Origin: Lactifluus volemus
Lineage: Eukaryota; Basidiomycota; Agaricomycetes; Russulales; Russulaceae
Assembly: GCA_022376515.1 (NCBI GenBank)
Contig: WTXI01000020.1
Coordinates: forward strand, 372,001 to 436,000
DNA length: 64,000 nucleotides
Reading direction: 5' to 3'
The notes under the pieces were generated by a model. It made no database searches. It was given only the letters and a program-made list of their open reading frames with translations, and had not been told where the DNA came from. Position 1 is the stretch's first letter, and each line of letters starts with the position of its first letter. A program made the translations under genes and the position numbers. Below are positions 47,512-58,429 of this stretch, one piece after another.

Positions 47512-49325
47512 TCAGCGTCGCAGAGACATGAGGGCTCCAAAATCAATGACACCCACTGAATTGAACTGATTCGCCCAGTCGAGCGAATCAGGTTTTGCAG
47601 AGGCGAAAATATTCATATTCAACTTTTTCACCTTTTTCTTCTTCGGCATCACAACGTCCTCTGCGTCGACATCTACGACGGGAGATTGGGTATCGCTGGT
47701 CTTTGTCTGCTTCCTTTCAGCCTTTGATTTTGTCGACTTGGGAACTTTGTCGTCGCTCGTGCTCTCCATTGTGACCGTACCATCATCCTCTGGTGCCTTG
47801 CGCTTTCCTTTCTTGTCTGATGTCAATGACCTGCTCTTCCGGACGTCACTTCCCTTGTCGAGCTTCTTTTCAGCTGGCTTTTTTTCGTCTAACATCAAGT
47901 TATAAAATAAATTACAAGAGGGTGCTAAGGTTATACCTGGCGGAGTTGGGTCCTTTCCCGAGGTTCCTGCCTTGGTTAAGTTGCCACTTGCTGCAGGGGA
48001 ACGTGAGGTCGAGACGACCTGTGAGTGGTGTTAGAGTTATGAAAGCTCGGTGAAGAGAAGTGCCACACAGATTGGGAATTTGCTCTCAGCTTCTCGATCT
48101 GCCGAAGTGCCTTGTCTAATTCATCCTTGTAATGCTGAGACTGCTCGAAGAGCAGAGCTGCTTCCTCTTCCGCTTTCGCTGTCTTCTCCTGTGAAAAGCT
48201 TAGCGACCAGATAGCAAAGCAAGTTTGATCGAAAACGTACTGCCTGCTCTTCCAGCGCCGTGGTCAACTTTTGTACCTTCTTATTCACCTTAGTATCTTC
48301 AACTTCGTCACGCCGTTTCGCTTCGGCTGCAGTTTTTGACTCCTCTGCAATATGCTGTGATTGAAAACAAGGTTTGGTAAAATAGGCACGTAGGTCATAG
48401 GGTGAGTACGCACGGCTTGTTCTTCCAAGGCTCGTTGCAATTTCTCGATCTTCTTGTGTTCCTTCTGGATGGCCTTCTCATGCGCCAATGCCTTGTTTTG
48501 TTCTTCGATCACGCGGGACTCTAGATGTTTTATTTGGCTCTCCAAAGCGGCGCGTTGCACGTGTAACTCCTCGACCTCGGCCCCGCCGCGGTCATCGAGC
48601 GACTTCCACTTGCCAACTTGGACTTTAAGAGTAGCCTTCTCCTGTTGTAGCTCATTGTTCAACCGTTCCTTCTCGGCAAGGGCGGTCTGTGCGTCCTCGA
48701 GACGCAACGTAAGTCTTTCCACGTTTGTGCGGGCAGTTGAGAGCTGGGCCTGCAAAGCAGCGTGTTCGTTGTGCGCGCGGCTAGCTTGTTTCTGAATAAT
48801 ATAAATTTGAGAGGAAGCAACATGGGCATACACGATGGAGGCAACATTGAAGGGTACCTCTTCTCTCGCTTTCTCCGCATCACCCAATAAGGTCGTTTTC
48901 TCCTTCAACTCCCGGACACCTTCCGCTAGACTTTCCCTGAGTTCTACAACGAGAGCCATATTCCCATCTTCCGCACTTCTCACCGCTTCTTTCAGTTGTT
49001 CAGCCTCCAGCTCGAGTTCTTTTTCCCTAGCATTGAACAAGATGAGATTATAGTCGCGTTGGATCAGCGCTACGCGGTCCCTGCGCGTGAGCTCCCGTTC
49101 ATGGGCGAGTGCCACGCGCTCCTGGGCAAGGAGAACGTTCGTCCGTAAATGTGCGATACGATGACAGGCCATCAACGAATCACAACCGTCTGCCCATTCT
49201 TTGCGCTCGGTTTGCCACTCGGCACGTGAATTGGACAGTTGATCCTGGAGACGTTTAACGGTGAGTTCTAGCGAGCGAGTCTTTTGCACGAGTTCATCTA
49301 TGTGGAGTTTCTGAGAGGAAATCAT
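47512..49325 (-). CDS. Long coiled-coil hypothetical protein with basic tail
   Basis: The function is unknown. From the start at 49325 (MISSQKLHIDELVQKTRSLE) nearly the whole chain is heptad-rich coiled coil with very high Glu, Lys, Gln and Leu, interrupted by several short introns (for example after EKAREEV and RALEEQA). The last exon departs from this: a Lys/Ser-rich linker, a basic KKKKVKKLNMNIF motif that could be a nuclear localisation signal, and a compact end FNSVGVIDFGALMSLRR at 47512. Comparable mushroom proteins with a coiled coil and a basic LNxNIF motif are known to me only as hypothetical. A structural or tethering role is inferred from the coiled coil alone. Confidence 0.65.
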
Positions 49326-49471
49326 GGCCTCCTGTGGGCAGAGGAAGGAGTGGAGGGTATTAGATTAGGTATTCGGAAAATATAGACATGTTTGAGTATA
49401 TGAAGAGTTGATTTACATAACAAAGACAAAGTCGGATACTCCTTTTGACCTAAGTTATATACTGTACACCC

Positions 49472-50272
49472 ATGGCTCCCCGCAAGAGACGCGTCAAGAA
49501 TATCAAAATTCATGTACCGAGGCACAACTCTCAGCGCATAGGACCCGCCCTCACCGCACAAATAGAAGCCATTGCGAAGGAAAAACGTCTCCGCACAGAT
49601 GTTCGTCAACCAACCAATGAGGCAACTAGCACGATCGCCATCGCTATCGTATGCTCACCCCCCATGTTCGCCGTCCTCTCTTCCTAATCACTCAAACAAA
49701 TAACAGGAAAGTGCATCCGAGTGGAACTCGATGCTACTTACCGCGCGTGCCGAGCGTGGCCACAGTGGGATATGGGTACACAACAGTATGTGAAGCGTTC
49801 TCCACCTTACTGGACTCATACTTTTTTTTCTAGATTTCAAGTCGACGAGGGATCACATTTGTATTACGATCCAAGTCCTTTACTAGAGTACCAAAAGGAG
49901 GATAAACCAGGACCCTCCAATATAGCGCTAGAAGGCTTGCCTTCGAGCTCTCATCCTCCCCCACATCAGCACCGCGGACAACCGTTCCCTATGGTCGCCC
50001 ATCATTCAGCTAATGGTATGGGGATGTCACCGATCGTGGCAACTCCGTCGAGGCATGGTATACCAGGACAGATGGGCGGCGGGTATCCTGGTGGCCCACA
50101 ATTCAACGCAATTCCACCAGCACAATTTTATGGGGGTGCAGAGCGTGGCTCTCCAATGGTGACACGGGCTATGGGTATGGGCATGAGCATGAGCATGGGT
50201 ATGAGCATGGGTATGGGTATGGATGGGATGGGTATCACGCCGGATGTGAGAAGTTTGTCGAGGAGGATGTAG
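49472..50272 (+). CDS. Hypothetical protein with Met/Gly repeat tail
   Basis: Family unknown. The first exon is basic (MAPRKRRVKNIKIHVPRHNS, then AQIEAIAKEKRLRTDV). A middle exon follows whose frame is uncertain: two frames are open, one reading VELDATYRACRAWPQWDMG and one reading SASEWNSMLLTARAERGHSG, and only the first joins cleanly through the GTATGT donor at 49784. The last exon, VDEGSHLYYDPSPLLEYQKE, leads to a Pro/His/Gly-rich part and a Met-Gly/Met-Ser run (50170-50230, codons alternating ATG with GGT/GGC/AGC) ending GITPDVRSLSRRM. The 3' tip of this gene was carried into the inverted copy at 11630-11784 and marks the left edge of the tandem duplication. Confidence 0.55.
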
Positions 50273-50376
50273 AGACCGATACTGTACGATGTGTATAGTT
50301 TGTATACGCCCATTATTTCGTACAAACAGGCCGAAATAACGCGACGCAATCGGTCACTGATACATACTTCACTCGC

Positions 50377-51540
50377 ATGTCTCAGTCATCTTTCCTCGGC
50401 GAATGCGCGGAAACTTGTCGTGCAAAGCCGCGCGATATCCCTTCAATAATTCACAACGCAGGTCCTCATGCTCTCCTCTCTTCCTACACTTATCACTCTC
50501 CGACCTAAACAGCACCTGGTCCTTACATCCTCGTTGTTGACGAAGCTGGACGTGGTCCAGTCTTGGGTCCTTTGGTCTATGGCGTCGCCTATTTTCCAGC
50601 CTCTTACGAGGAACAGCTTAACGATTTCGGGTCTGCGGGTGCGCGCCGATTCCTTAGGCTGCATGACGCGCCGTGACCCTCTTCTTTGTGACGTGATAGA
50701 CTCCAAAACGCTCTCTTCCGAAACTCGCGCCTCGCTATTCCACACAATGACGAAAATCTGGGGTGGTCTGTGAGGGTCCTAAGGTCAGCCACGCTTCCAT
50801 TCTCATCGGGCAGTTTTGTAACAATAACAGTCCCCGAGATATCTCGAGCGGCATGCTTCGCCGACCTTCGATTATTAAATAATTTGATCAAACCATCTCA
50901 AGAAGCCATCATGTCACTTATCCGCGGAGCACTACAGCAGGGTATCAAGTTATCGGGAGCACGTTCCGACATACGATGATAGTCTTCCTGACAACCCGTG
51001 TCCATTAGGTGAATGTCGACGCTCTTGGTGCTACCAAACCATACGAGCAGCTCTTGTCATCGCATTTTCTTCAGTGATGACCAAGGCTGATTCCAAGTAC
51101 AAGATCGTTGGTGCAGCGAATGTCGCAGCAAAGGTGACGCGTGACGCTTGGATCGAGGGCTAGGTGTTTGAGGAAGATCCCCATGGTCATGATGACCCGG
51201 AAATGTGCGAAGGGACTGAAGCACCGTGCGTGAAGAGGACTTGGTCTTCTGGACTCGGCAGTGATTATCCATCAGGTAGTTATTTCGGTTATCCTCTCGT
51301 CCGCAAGCGAAATTGACCAGGTGCTTCCTTAGATCCCAATACAAAGACGTGGGTCAAGGATTCCCTTGAAAGGATGTTTGGATAGCCTTCTATCGCACGA
51401 TTCTCGTGGACGACAATCAAAGTTGCGTTGGATGATCGAGCCCACGCGATAGAATGGTACGCAACCCATATTTGCTCATGCATTTCCAAGCTGAAGCTTC
51501 CAAAGGATTGACGATGGACAATCATCGCTCCTGGAAGTAT
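50377..51540 (+). pseudogene. RNase H2 subunit A pseudogene, tandem unit 1
   Basis: The start [20 protein letters not shown] is intact, but a TAA (in CCGACCTAAACAG, about 50506) cuts the first exon. The signature reads [20 protein letters not shown], with Gly changed to Val at its first position. Later pieces DSKTLSSETRASLFHT, ENLGWSVRVL, VTRDAWIEG and DPNTKTWVKDSLERMFG are in different frames, and a TAG follows MFG where Tyr is expected. Multiple substitutions rather than one gap mean this copy is dead. The S10 unit 1 gene follows about 220 bp downstream. Confidence 0.8.
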
Positions 51541-51756
51541 TCGAAAATGGGGTCGGTCATGACAAAGACCGATGCGAAGCCACAAAGGACCTCTACCTCA
51601 GTAGCGTTAGTACGCTATGATGACGAGTGAATGATAGTAAATATCTGATTACGCCACTGAATTTATCGATATTCGTTTCAACGTAACGTGGTCTCCAACC
51701 AGCCAGATACTTAATACCTCCAGGTGCTCCGTGAATGATCACCCACGAACCTCATC

Positions 51757-53476
51757 ATGGTCCGGATCCCCGCTCTCTTGGCACTCTCTTCGGCCTCCCT
51801 TGCTATTGCATCTGCATCGCTCGTCGACAGAGACCATGTGCACTTCAGCATTTTCGATCACGAGCCCACTGAAACAACGATGTTTATTGTCACCAACAGC
51901 GGTATCTGTGAAACCACGCCTGGAGTTAAACAGGTCTCTGGCTATTTGTCCGTCGGCAGGAATATGGTGAGGAACTATCCCCTTCATTTCGTATCACCTA
52001 TACCATCTGAGGCACTCTCAGCACATGTGGTTCTGGTTTTTCGAGGCCCGCGAGAAACCCTCAACTGCACCTCTCGCCCTATGGCTCAACGGCGGTCCTG
52101 GTTGCAGTAGCATGATTGGTCTCTTCGTCGAGAACGGCCCTTGTACATTCAACAACGTTTCCGCCAAGACCCTGTGTTGAACCCATACAGTTGGAACAAC
52201 GTCGCTAACATGCTTTACGTAGACCAGCCCATTGGCGTGGGCTTCAGCTACGGTTCGGACTCGGACGACGTAACTTCGACGATCACTGCGGCACCGTTTG
52301 TGTGGAAACTTCTACAGGCCTTTTACAGTCGCTTCCCCGAATACACGAATCACAATTTTGGCTTGTTTACTGAGTCCTATGGCGGACACTATGGGCCTGA
52401 GTTTGCAGAATACTTGTGGGTTTTAAGTTGTCATTAGTCTTCTAGTGACTTGACCGTTGACCATGTTTTAGTGAATTCAAGAATGATGCCATTATGCAAA
52501 ACGAGGAAGAAGGGATAATAATCCCTCTCGTTGCATTGGGAATCAACGACCCTTGGGTGAGTTCACTCTCGATTCTAGCTCTCCGAATGTTATAGGTGAC
52601 TCTGTGCCTTATAGTTCGATGCGGAGGTCCAGTATAAGTCGTACATCGAATATTCGCTCCATAATCCCTACCGTTCCCTCATTAACAGCTCACAAGCCGC
52701 GACACTCATGGATGCGTATAATGAAAAATGTCTGCCTGCCCTGAACACTTGTAGCAGATCCCATTCTAATAGAGATTGCTCCAATGCCTATAACACCTGC
52801 TTATTCGATGTTGAAATCGCGACCGCGAATGCTTCCTCTGTATCCTTCGACCCCTACGATGTGCGCGGTCCGTATCCGGATCCGTTCCCTTCGCAAAAAT
52901 ACCTCACGTACCTCCAGTCCGAGAACGTCATGGATGCTATTGGTGCTCGGGTACCATTCCAAAACTGTTCTGATACAGTGTTTCAAAAGTTTAACAAGAC
53001 CGGTGACGGTATGCCCACTCCACAATTCTGTCGATGGTTGTCAACTCATCGCCATGCGCTAGTTGTGCGGTCCTCCTTGCATGCCCTTACCAAGATCCTA
53101 CGCAGGGGTGACATTCAGGTGGTCGTCTGGGAAGGTGACGCTGGTACGTTCCCTCTGTCGTTCCGACTCTAGCTTCTCTGCCGCTCAATCCAGCTCTCGT
53201 CTACTCTTCTTTTGTCTTTGTAGACTGGATTTGTAACTACTTCGGCGTGGAGGAGTGCGTGTCTAAGCTGAAATTCCAAGACTCGGTCGCCTTCAACTTA
53301 ACGCGAATGAAACCGTACACGTCAATGGCGTGGAGTATGGCATGTTCAAGACCGCCGGCAAACTGTCATACTTGAGAGTGTATGAAGCGGGCCACATGAT
53401 ACCTGCATACCAGCCGGTTGTCGCATTACAAGTCTTTATCCAGACAATGCAACGGGAATCGTTGATGTCCACGTAG
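51757..53476 (+). CDS. Secreted serine carboxypeptidase (S10), tandem unit 1
   Basis: Same architecture as the inverted copy. Signal peptide from the start at 51757 ([20 protein letters not shown]), [29 protein letters not shown], the nucleophile [60 protein letters not shown] with the catalytic Asp, and [10 protein letters not shown] with the catalytic His, stop at 53474-53476. Two single-base gaps break the frame: near 52163 (between NVSG and PVLNPYSW) and near 53312 (KPYTV; TACAC where TACACC is expected). With both restored the chain is complete. It may therefore be functional with consensus errors, or recently inactivated. Confidence 0.78.
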
Positions 53477-53618
53477 ACCCGTCGGATGTGAGAAGTTTGT
53501 CGAGGAGGATGTAGAGACCGATACTGTACGATGTGTATAGTTTGTATACGCCATTATTTCGTACAAACAGGCCGAAATAACGCGACGCGGATCGGTCACT
53601 GATACATACTTCACTCGC

Positions 53619-54800
53619 ATGTCTCAGTCATCTTTCCTCGGCGAATGCGCGGAAACTCGTTGTGCAAAGCCGCGCGATATCCCTTTAATAATTCACAACG
53701 CAGGTCCTCTCCTTTCTTCCTACACTTATCGCTCTCCGGCCCCAACAACACCTGGTCCTTACATCCTCGGTGTTGACGAAGCTGGACGTGGTCCAGTCTT
53801 GGGTCCTTTGGCCTATGTCGTCGCCTATTGTCCAGCCTCTTATGAGGAACAGCTTAACGATCTCGGACGGTTTGCGGGTGCGTGCCAATTCCTCAGGCTG
53901 CATGATTCGCCGTGATGCCTCACCTTCGTGTGACATGATAGACTCAAACACTCTCTTCCGACACTCGCGCCCCGCTATTAGACACTTTTTGTGACAATGT
54001 CGAAAATCTGGGGTAGTCTGTGAGGGTTCTAAGGTCAGCCACACTTCCATTCTCATCGGGCAGTTTTGTAACAATAACAGTCCCCGAGATATCTCGAGCG
54101 GCATGCTTCGCCGACCTCCGATTAATTTGGTCAAACCATCTCAAGAAGCCATCATGTCACTTATCCGCGGAGTACTACGCAGGGTATCAAGTTAACTGAG
54201 GTCGGGAGCACGTTCCGACATATGATGATTTCTTCTTGACAACCCGTGTTTCATTAGGTGTATGTCGACGCTCGTGGTGCTACCAAACCATACGAGCAGC
54301 TCTTGTCATCGCATTTCCGGCATCAACTTCACAGTGACAACTAAGGCTGATTTCAAGTACAAGATCGTTGGTGCAGTGAGTGTCTCAGCAAAGGTAACGC
54401 GTGACTCTTGGATCGAGGGCTGGGTATTGATGAAGATCCCCGTGATGACCCGGACATGTGCGAAGGGACCAAAGCACCATGTGTGAAGAGGACTTGGTCG
54501 TCTGGACTTGGCAGTGGTTATCCATCTGTAGTTATTTCGGTTATCCTCTCGTCCGCAAGCGAAATTGACCAGGTACTTCCTTAGATCCCAATACACAGTC
54601 GTGGGTCAGGGACTCCCTTGAAAGAAGGTTTGGATATCCTTCCATCGCACGATTCTCGTGGACGACAATCAAAGTTGCGTTGGATGATCGAGCCCACGCA
54701 GTAGAATGGTACGCAACCCGTATTCGCTCACGCATTTGGAAGCTGAGCTTCCAAAGGATTGATGATGGACAATCATCGCTCCTGAAAGCATTTAAAATGG
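53619..54800 (+). pseudogene. RNase H2 subunit A pseudogene, tandem unit 2
   Basis: The first exon is the best preserved of the three (start 53619; [20 protein letters not shown] intact). The second exon contains DSNTLFRHSRP, runs to an early TGA in one frame, and in the alternative frame reads DTFCDNVENLG followed by TAG where the inverted copy has TGG. A further frame change occurs around GWVLMKIPV (about 54420-54440, FEEDP region). Dead by at least one substitution nonsense. Confidence 0.8.
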
Positions 54801-55100
54801 GGTCGGTCATGACAAAGACCGGTGGAAGCCACAAAGGACCTCTACATCAGTAGCGTTGGTACGCTATGATGACGGGTGAATGATAGAAATATCGGCTAGA
54901 ATAATCCATCTCGTGATCCGAACCTGGCTGTTGTTGTAGATTGGATATTGGCGGGCTCGACTGCGCGCCATGGATTCTTAGCCAATTTCTGATTACGCCA
55001 CTGAATTTATCAATATTCTTTTCGATGTAACGTGGTCGCCGGCCAGCCAGATACTTAATGCCTCCAGGTGCTCCGTGAATGATCACCCATGAACCCCATC

Positions 55101-56814
55101 ATGGTCCGGATCCCCGCTCTCTTGGCACTCGCTTCGGCCTCCCTTGCCATTGCGTCCCCGTCGCTCAATGCCAAGTCGAACGAGAACGTTTACTATCACC
55201 GGTCCACTGATACAGCGATGTCTATTGTCACCAACAGCGGTATCTGTGAAACCACGTCTGGAGTTAAACAGGTCTCTGGATATTTGACTGTCGGCAAGAA
55301 TATGGTGAGGAACTATCCCCCGTCGTTTCGTATCACCTACGCCATCTGAGGCACTCTCAGCGCATGTGGTTCTGGTTTTTCGAGGCCCGCGATAATCCTT
55401 CAACTGCACCTCTCGCCCTTTGGCTCAACGGCGGACCTGGTTGCAGTAGCATGTTTGGTCTCTTCGTGGAGAACGGTCCTTGTACATTCAACAATGTTTC
55501 CGGCCCAAACCCTGTGTTAAACTCATACAGTTGGAACAACGTCGCCAATATGCTTTACGTAGATCAGCCCATTGGTGTGGGCTTCAGCTACGGTTCGGAC
55601 TCGGACGACGTAACTTCGACGACCACTGCAGCACCCTTTGTGTGGAAACTTCTACAGGCCTTTTACGATCGCTTCCCCGAATACATGAATCGCAATTTTG
55701 GCTTGTTTACTGAGTCCTATGGCGGACACTATGGGCCTGAGTTTGCAGAATACTTGTGGGTTTTAAGTTGTCATTAGTCTTCAAGCGACTTGACCGTTGA
55801 CCATGTTTTAGTGAGTTCAAGAACGATGCCATTATGCAAAACGAGGAAGAAGGGACAATAATTTCTCTCGTTGCAGTGGGAATCAACAACGGTTGGGTGA
55901 GTTCACTCTCAATTCTAGCTTTCCGGATGTTTAGGTAGCTCTGTGCTGTATAGTTCGATCCGAAGATCCAGTATAAGTCGTACATCGACTTTCGCTCCAT
56001 AATTCCTACCGTTCCCTCATTAACAGCTCACAAGCCGCGACACTCATGGATGCGTATAATGAAAAATGTCTGCCCGCCCTGAACACTTGTAGCAGATCCC
56101 ATTCTATAGAGATTGCTCCAATGCCTATAACACCTGCTTATTCGATGTTGAACTCGCGGCCGCGGATGCTTCCCCTATGGACTTCAACCTCTACGATATA
56201 CGCCAACCGTATCTGGATCCATTCCCTCCTCTAACATACCTCACGTACCTCCAGTCCAAGAAGGTCATGGATGCTATTGGCGCTCGGGTACCATTCCAAA
56301 ACTGTTCTGACACAGTGTCTCAAAGGTTTAACAAGACCGGTGACTGTATGCCCACTCCATAATTCTGTCGATGGTTGTCAACTCATCGCCGTGCGCTAGT
56401 CGCGCGGTCCTCCTTGCATGCCCTTAGCAAGATCATAAGCAGGGGTAACATTCAGGTGGTCGTCTGGGAAGGTGACGCTGGTACGTTCCCTCTGTCGCTC
56501 CGACTCTAGCTTCTCTGCCGCTCAATCCAGCTCTCGTCTACTCTTCTTTTGTCTTTGTAGACTGGCTTTGTAACTACAGCGGCGTGGAGGAGTGCGTGTC
56601 TAAGCTGGAATTCCCAGACTCGGTCCCCTTCAACTCACAGCAAATGAAACCGTACACCGTCGATGGCGTGGAGCATGGCATGTTCAAGGCCGTTGGCAAA
56701 CTGTCATACTTGAGAGTGCATAGAGCGGGCCACATGATACCTGCATACCAGCCGGCTGTCGCATTACAGGTCTTTAGCCAGACAATTCGACAGGAATCGT
56801 TGATGTCCACGTAG
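55101..56814 (+). CDS. Secreted serine carboxypeptidase (S10), tandem unit 2
   Basis: Signal peptide [20 protein letters not shown] from 55101, then [20 protein letters not shown] in frame (five T at the site where the inverted copy has four), [75 protein letters not shown], and [10 protein letters not shown] with a stop at 56814. Two single-base gaps are seen, at about 55990 (YIDYSLNN region) and about 56106 (HSNRDC region). The TAA at 56360-56362 is intronic (donor GTATGC just upstream). Catalytic Ser, Asp and His are all retained. The mature N-terminus differs most from the other copies (NAKSNENVYYH). Confidence 0.77.
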
Positions 56815-58233
56815 ACCCGTGTGGCCAGGGGGTCGGCTGTGTATACCGTGACTTTAGTCGTTTCGATGGTACTCCTGTTATATCAATAAAGAAAGTGATT
56901 GAAGCAATGAGTCTTGCATATGGTGCGCAAAGTCTAGGGGTGACAACCAGAAGACAGGCTAGTACAATTCCGTTGGCCGAGATATATTCCTACGAGCGAT
57001 CGATCAACACCTAATGTCAAGTTACCTGGCGGAAGGAATACCCCCAGTCCTAACTAACACTGGCACGCTGAGGCCAGGTATTTCCACTTGAGACAAGACG
57101 ATGACACTTATCTAGAAAGGCGAGTAGGTCCATCGTGAGCAGAGTATTAGAGTTGCCGGCTGGCTTTGACTATCCCGCAACTGAGGGCATAATACTTTAG
57201 CATTCTAGTTTTCTAGTTTCGCATCGAGAAATCCCCAGCAAACAATGAAAGCCGGCAAAGCGGAAATAACAAAATGAAGCAGGCGGGAACGGATTTAGAA
57301 AGTGCCAGGTTTCAAGTTAGACACAAGCAAAAACCCGCAAACTGTCTTGTCTCTTGTACAAATGCACAAAATCGACGTAACCTATAGACATGTAATTGTA
57401 GTTCAACACAATGGCGCCGTTCAGGTCGCAAGGATCGTCATAACGTCATCAAAAGGATAGTTGATCGATTACTACCGTGCAGTTCCGAATGAGACCGCGG
57501 AACTGTTTCCTCTGCCGCCGGTATCGTCCTTGCGAGAGTTCAAAGTCAAGTAGCTTGAGTAGTGGCTTGTACACTTCCTTTTCGAAAATCTACCTTAGGC
57601 CGAGCAAGTACCACCTGCCAGTGTAGTTAGCGGCCAAAGGCGCAGATGAAGCGCACTTGTAGTAGGGATGCCACACAACTTACCGCAGCCCAGGAACAAA
57701 TTCTCGCTGAACTAGACGAGAAGCTATGTGGCTGCACGTTCGCACTGGAGGTATGCATGTAACTTGCTTACATGTTTGCGAACGACTCTCGAGTGCTCAT
57801 GTCCAATCCAAAAGAGTACGAGGATGGTGACCTGTTGATTGCCCTGATTCCGAAACCGAGTCCGAGGCGGACAGACGTCTGATGAAACTTATTTCGATGA
57901 TCAGCCTTCCTTTACGTCCTTTTACACGTCATTGTGGTTCCATTATATCACCCTGTTTCACATATCCGGCAAATGGTATCCATCCCTGCTACTGTTTGGC
58001 TTGCGCGCCAACACGATACGGAAGGCCGTTGGAGGGGCGTCTCCTGCCACTCGAGTCGTCGTAACGCGTTGGTTTCCATTACATCAGCGGTCTAGTTTAC
58101 GTGCTCAGCCACCAGCGGAGTCTGAACTTATGGCCGATGACAAGCGTGAACTGATCCATTACACCCGCCATGGCCCACTACCCCCGAGCTCCTTTCTGCA
58201 GTGTCATCCATGCATCAGCAAGACGTGAAGTTA

Positions 58234-58429
58234 CTAGAGCTGGCTAGGCTCGGCTAGTCGCTCTAGTTTCTGTACTAGCTCTAGCTGGGAACTTGTCATG
58301 CTCCAGTAAGGAAAACTAGCCCTAGGTGCCGCTGTTTCTCAACTAGCTCTAGCTCAAATACTCGAATGACCTGGCACGACCTAGCGCGGTACTAGCGCTA
58401 GTGTCGCTAGGCAGCTCTAGTCACTCTAG
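58234..58429. repeat. Cluster of 16 CTAG tetranucleotides
   Basis: I count sixteen CTAG sites within 196 bp, many as CTAGCTCTAG or GCTCTAG. The unit is not a strict tandem repeat; spacing varies from 4 to about 50 bp. No gene overlaps it. Confidence 0.7.

Larger units (their letters stand above)
50079..57075 (+). repeat. Right arm of the inverted duplication, containing two tandem units
   Basis: Matches the reverse complement of 8145-11784. Tandem unit 1 spans about 50241-53482 and unit 2 about 53483-56815; each starts at the sequence cggatgtgagaagtttgtcg in the end of the Met/Gly-rich gene and runs through an RNase H2A copy and an S10 copy. The flank 56816-57075 (ending near cagtcctaact) follows unit 2 only and is also present in the left arm. 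Confidence 0.88.
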
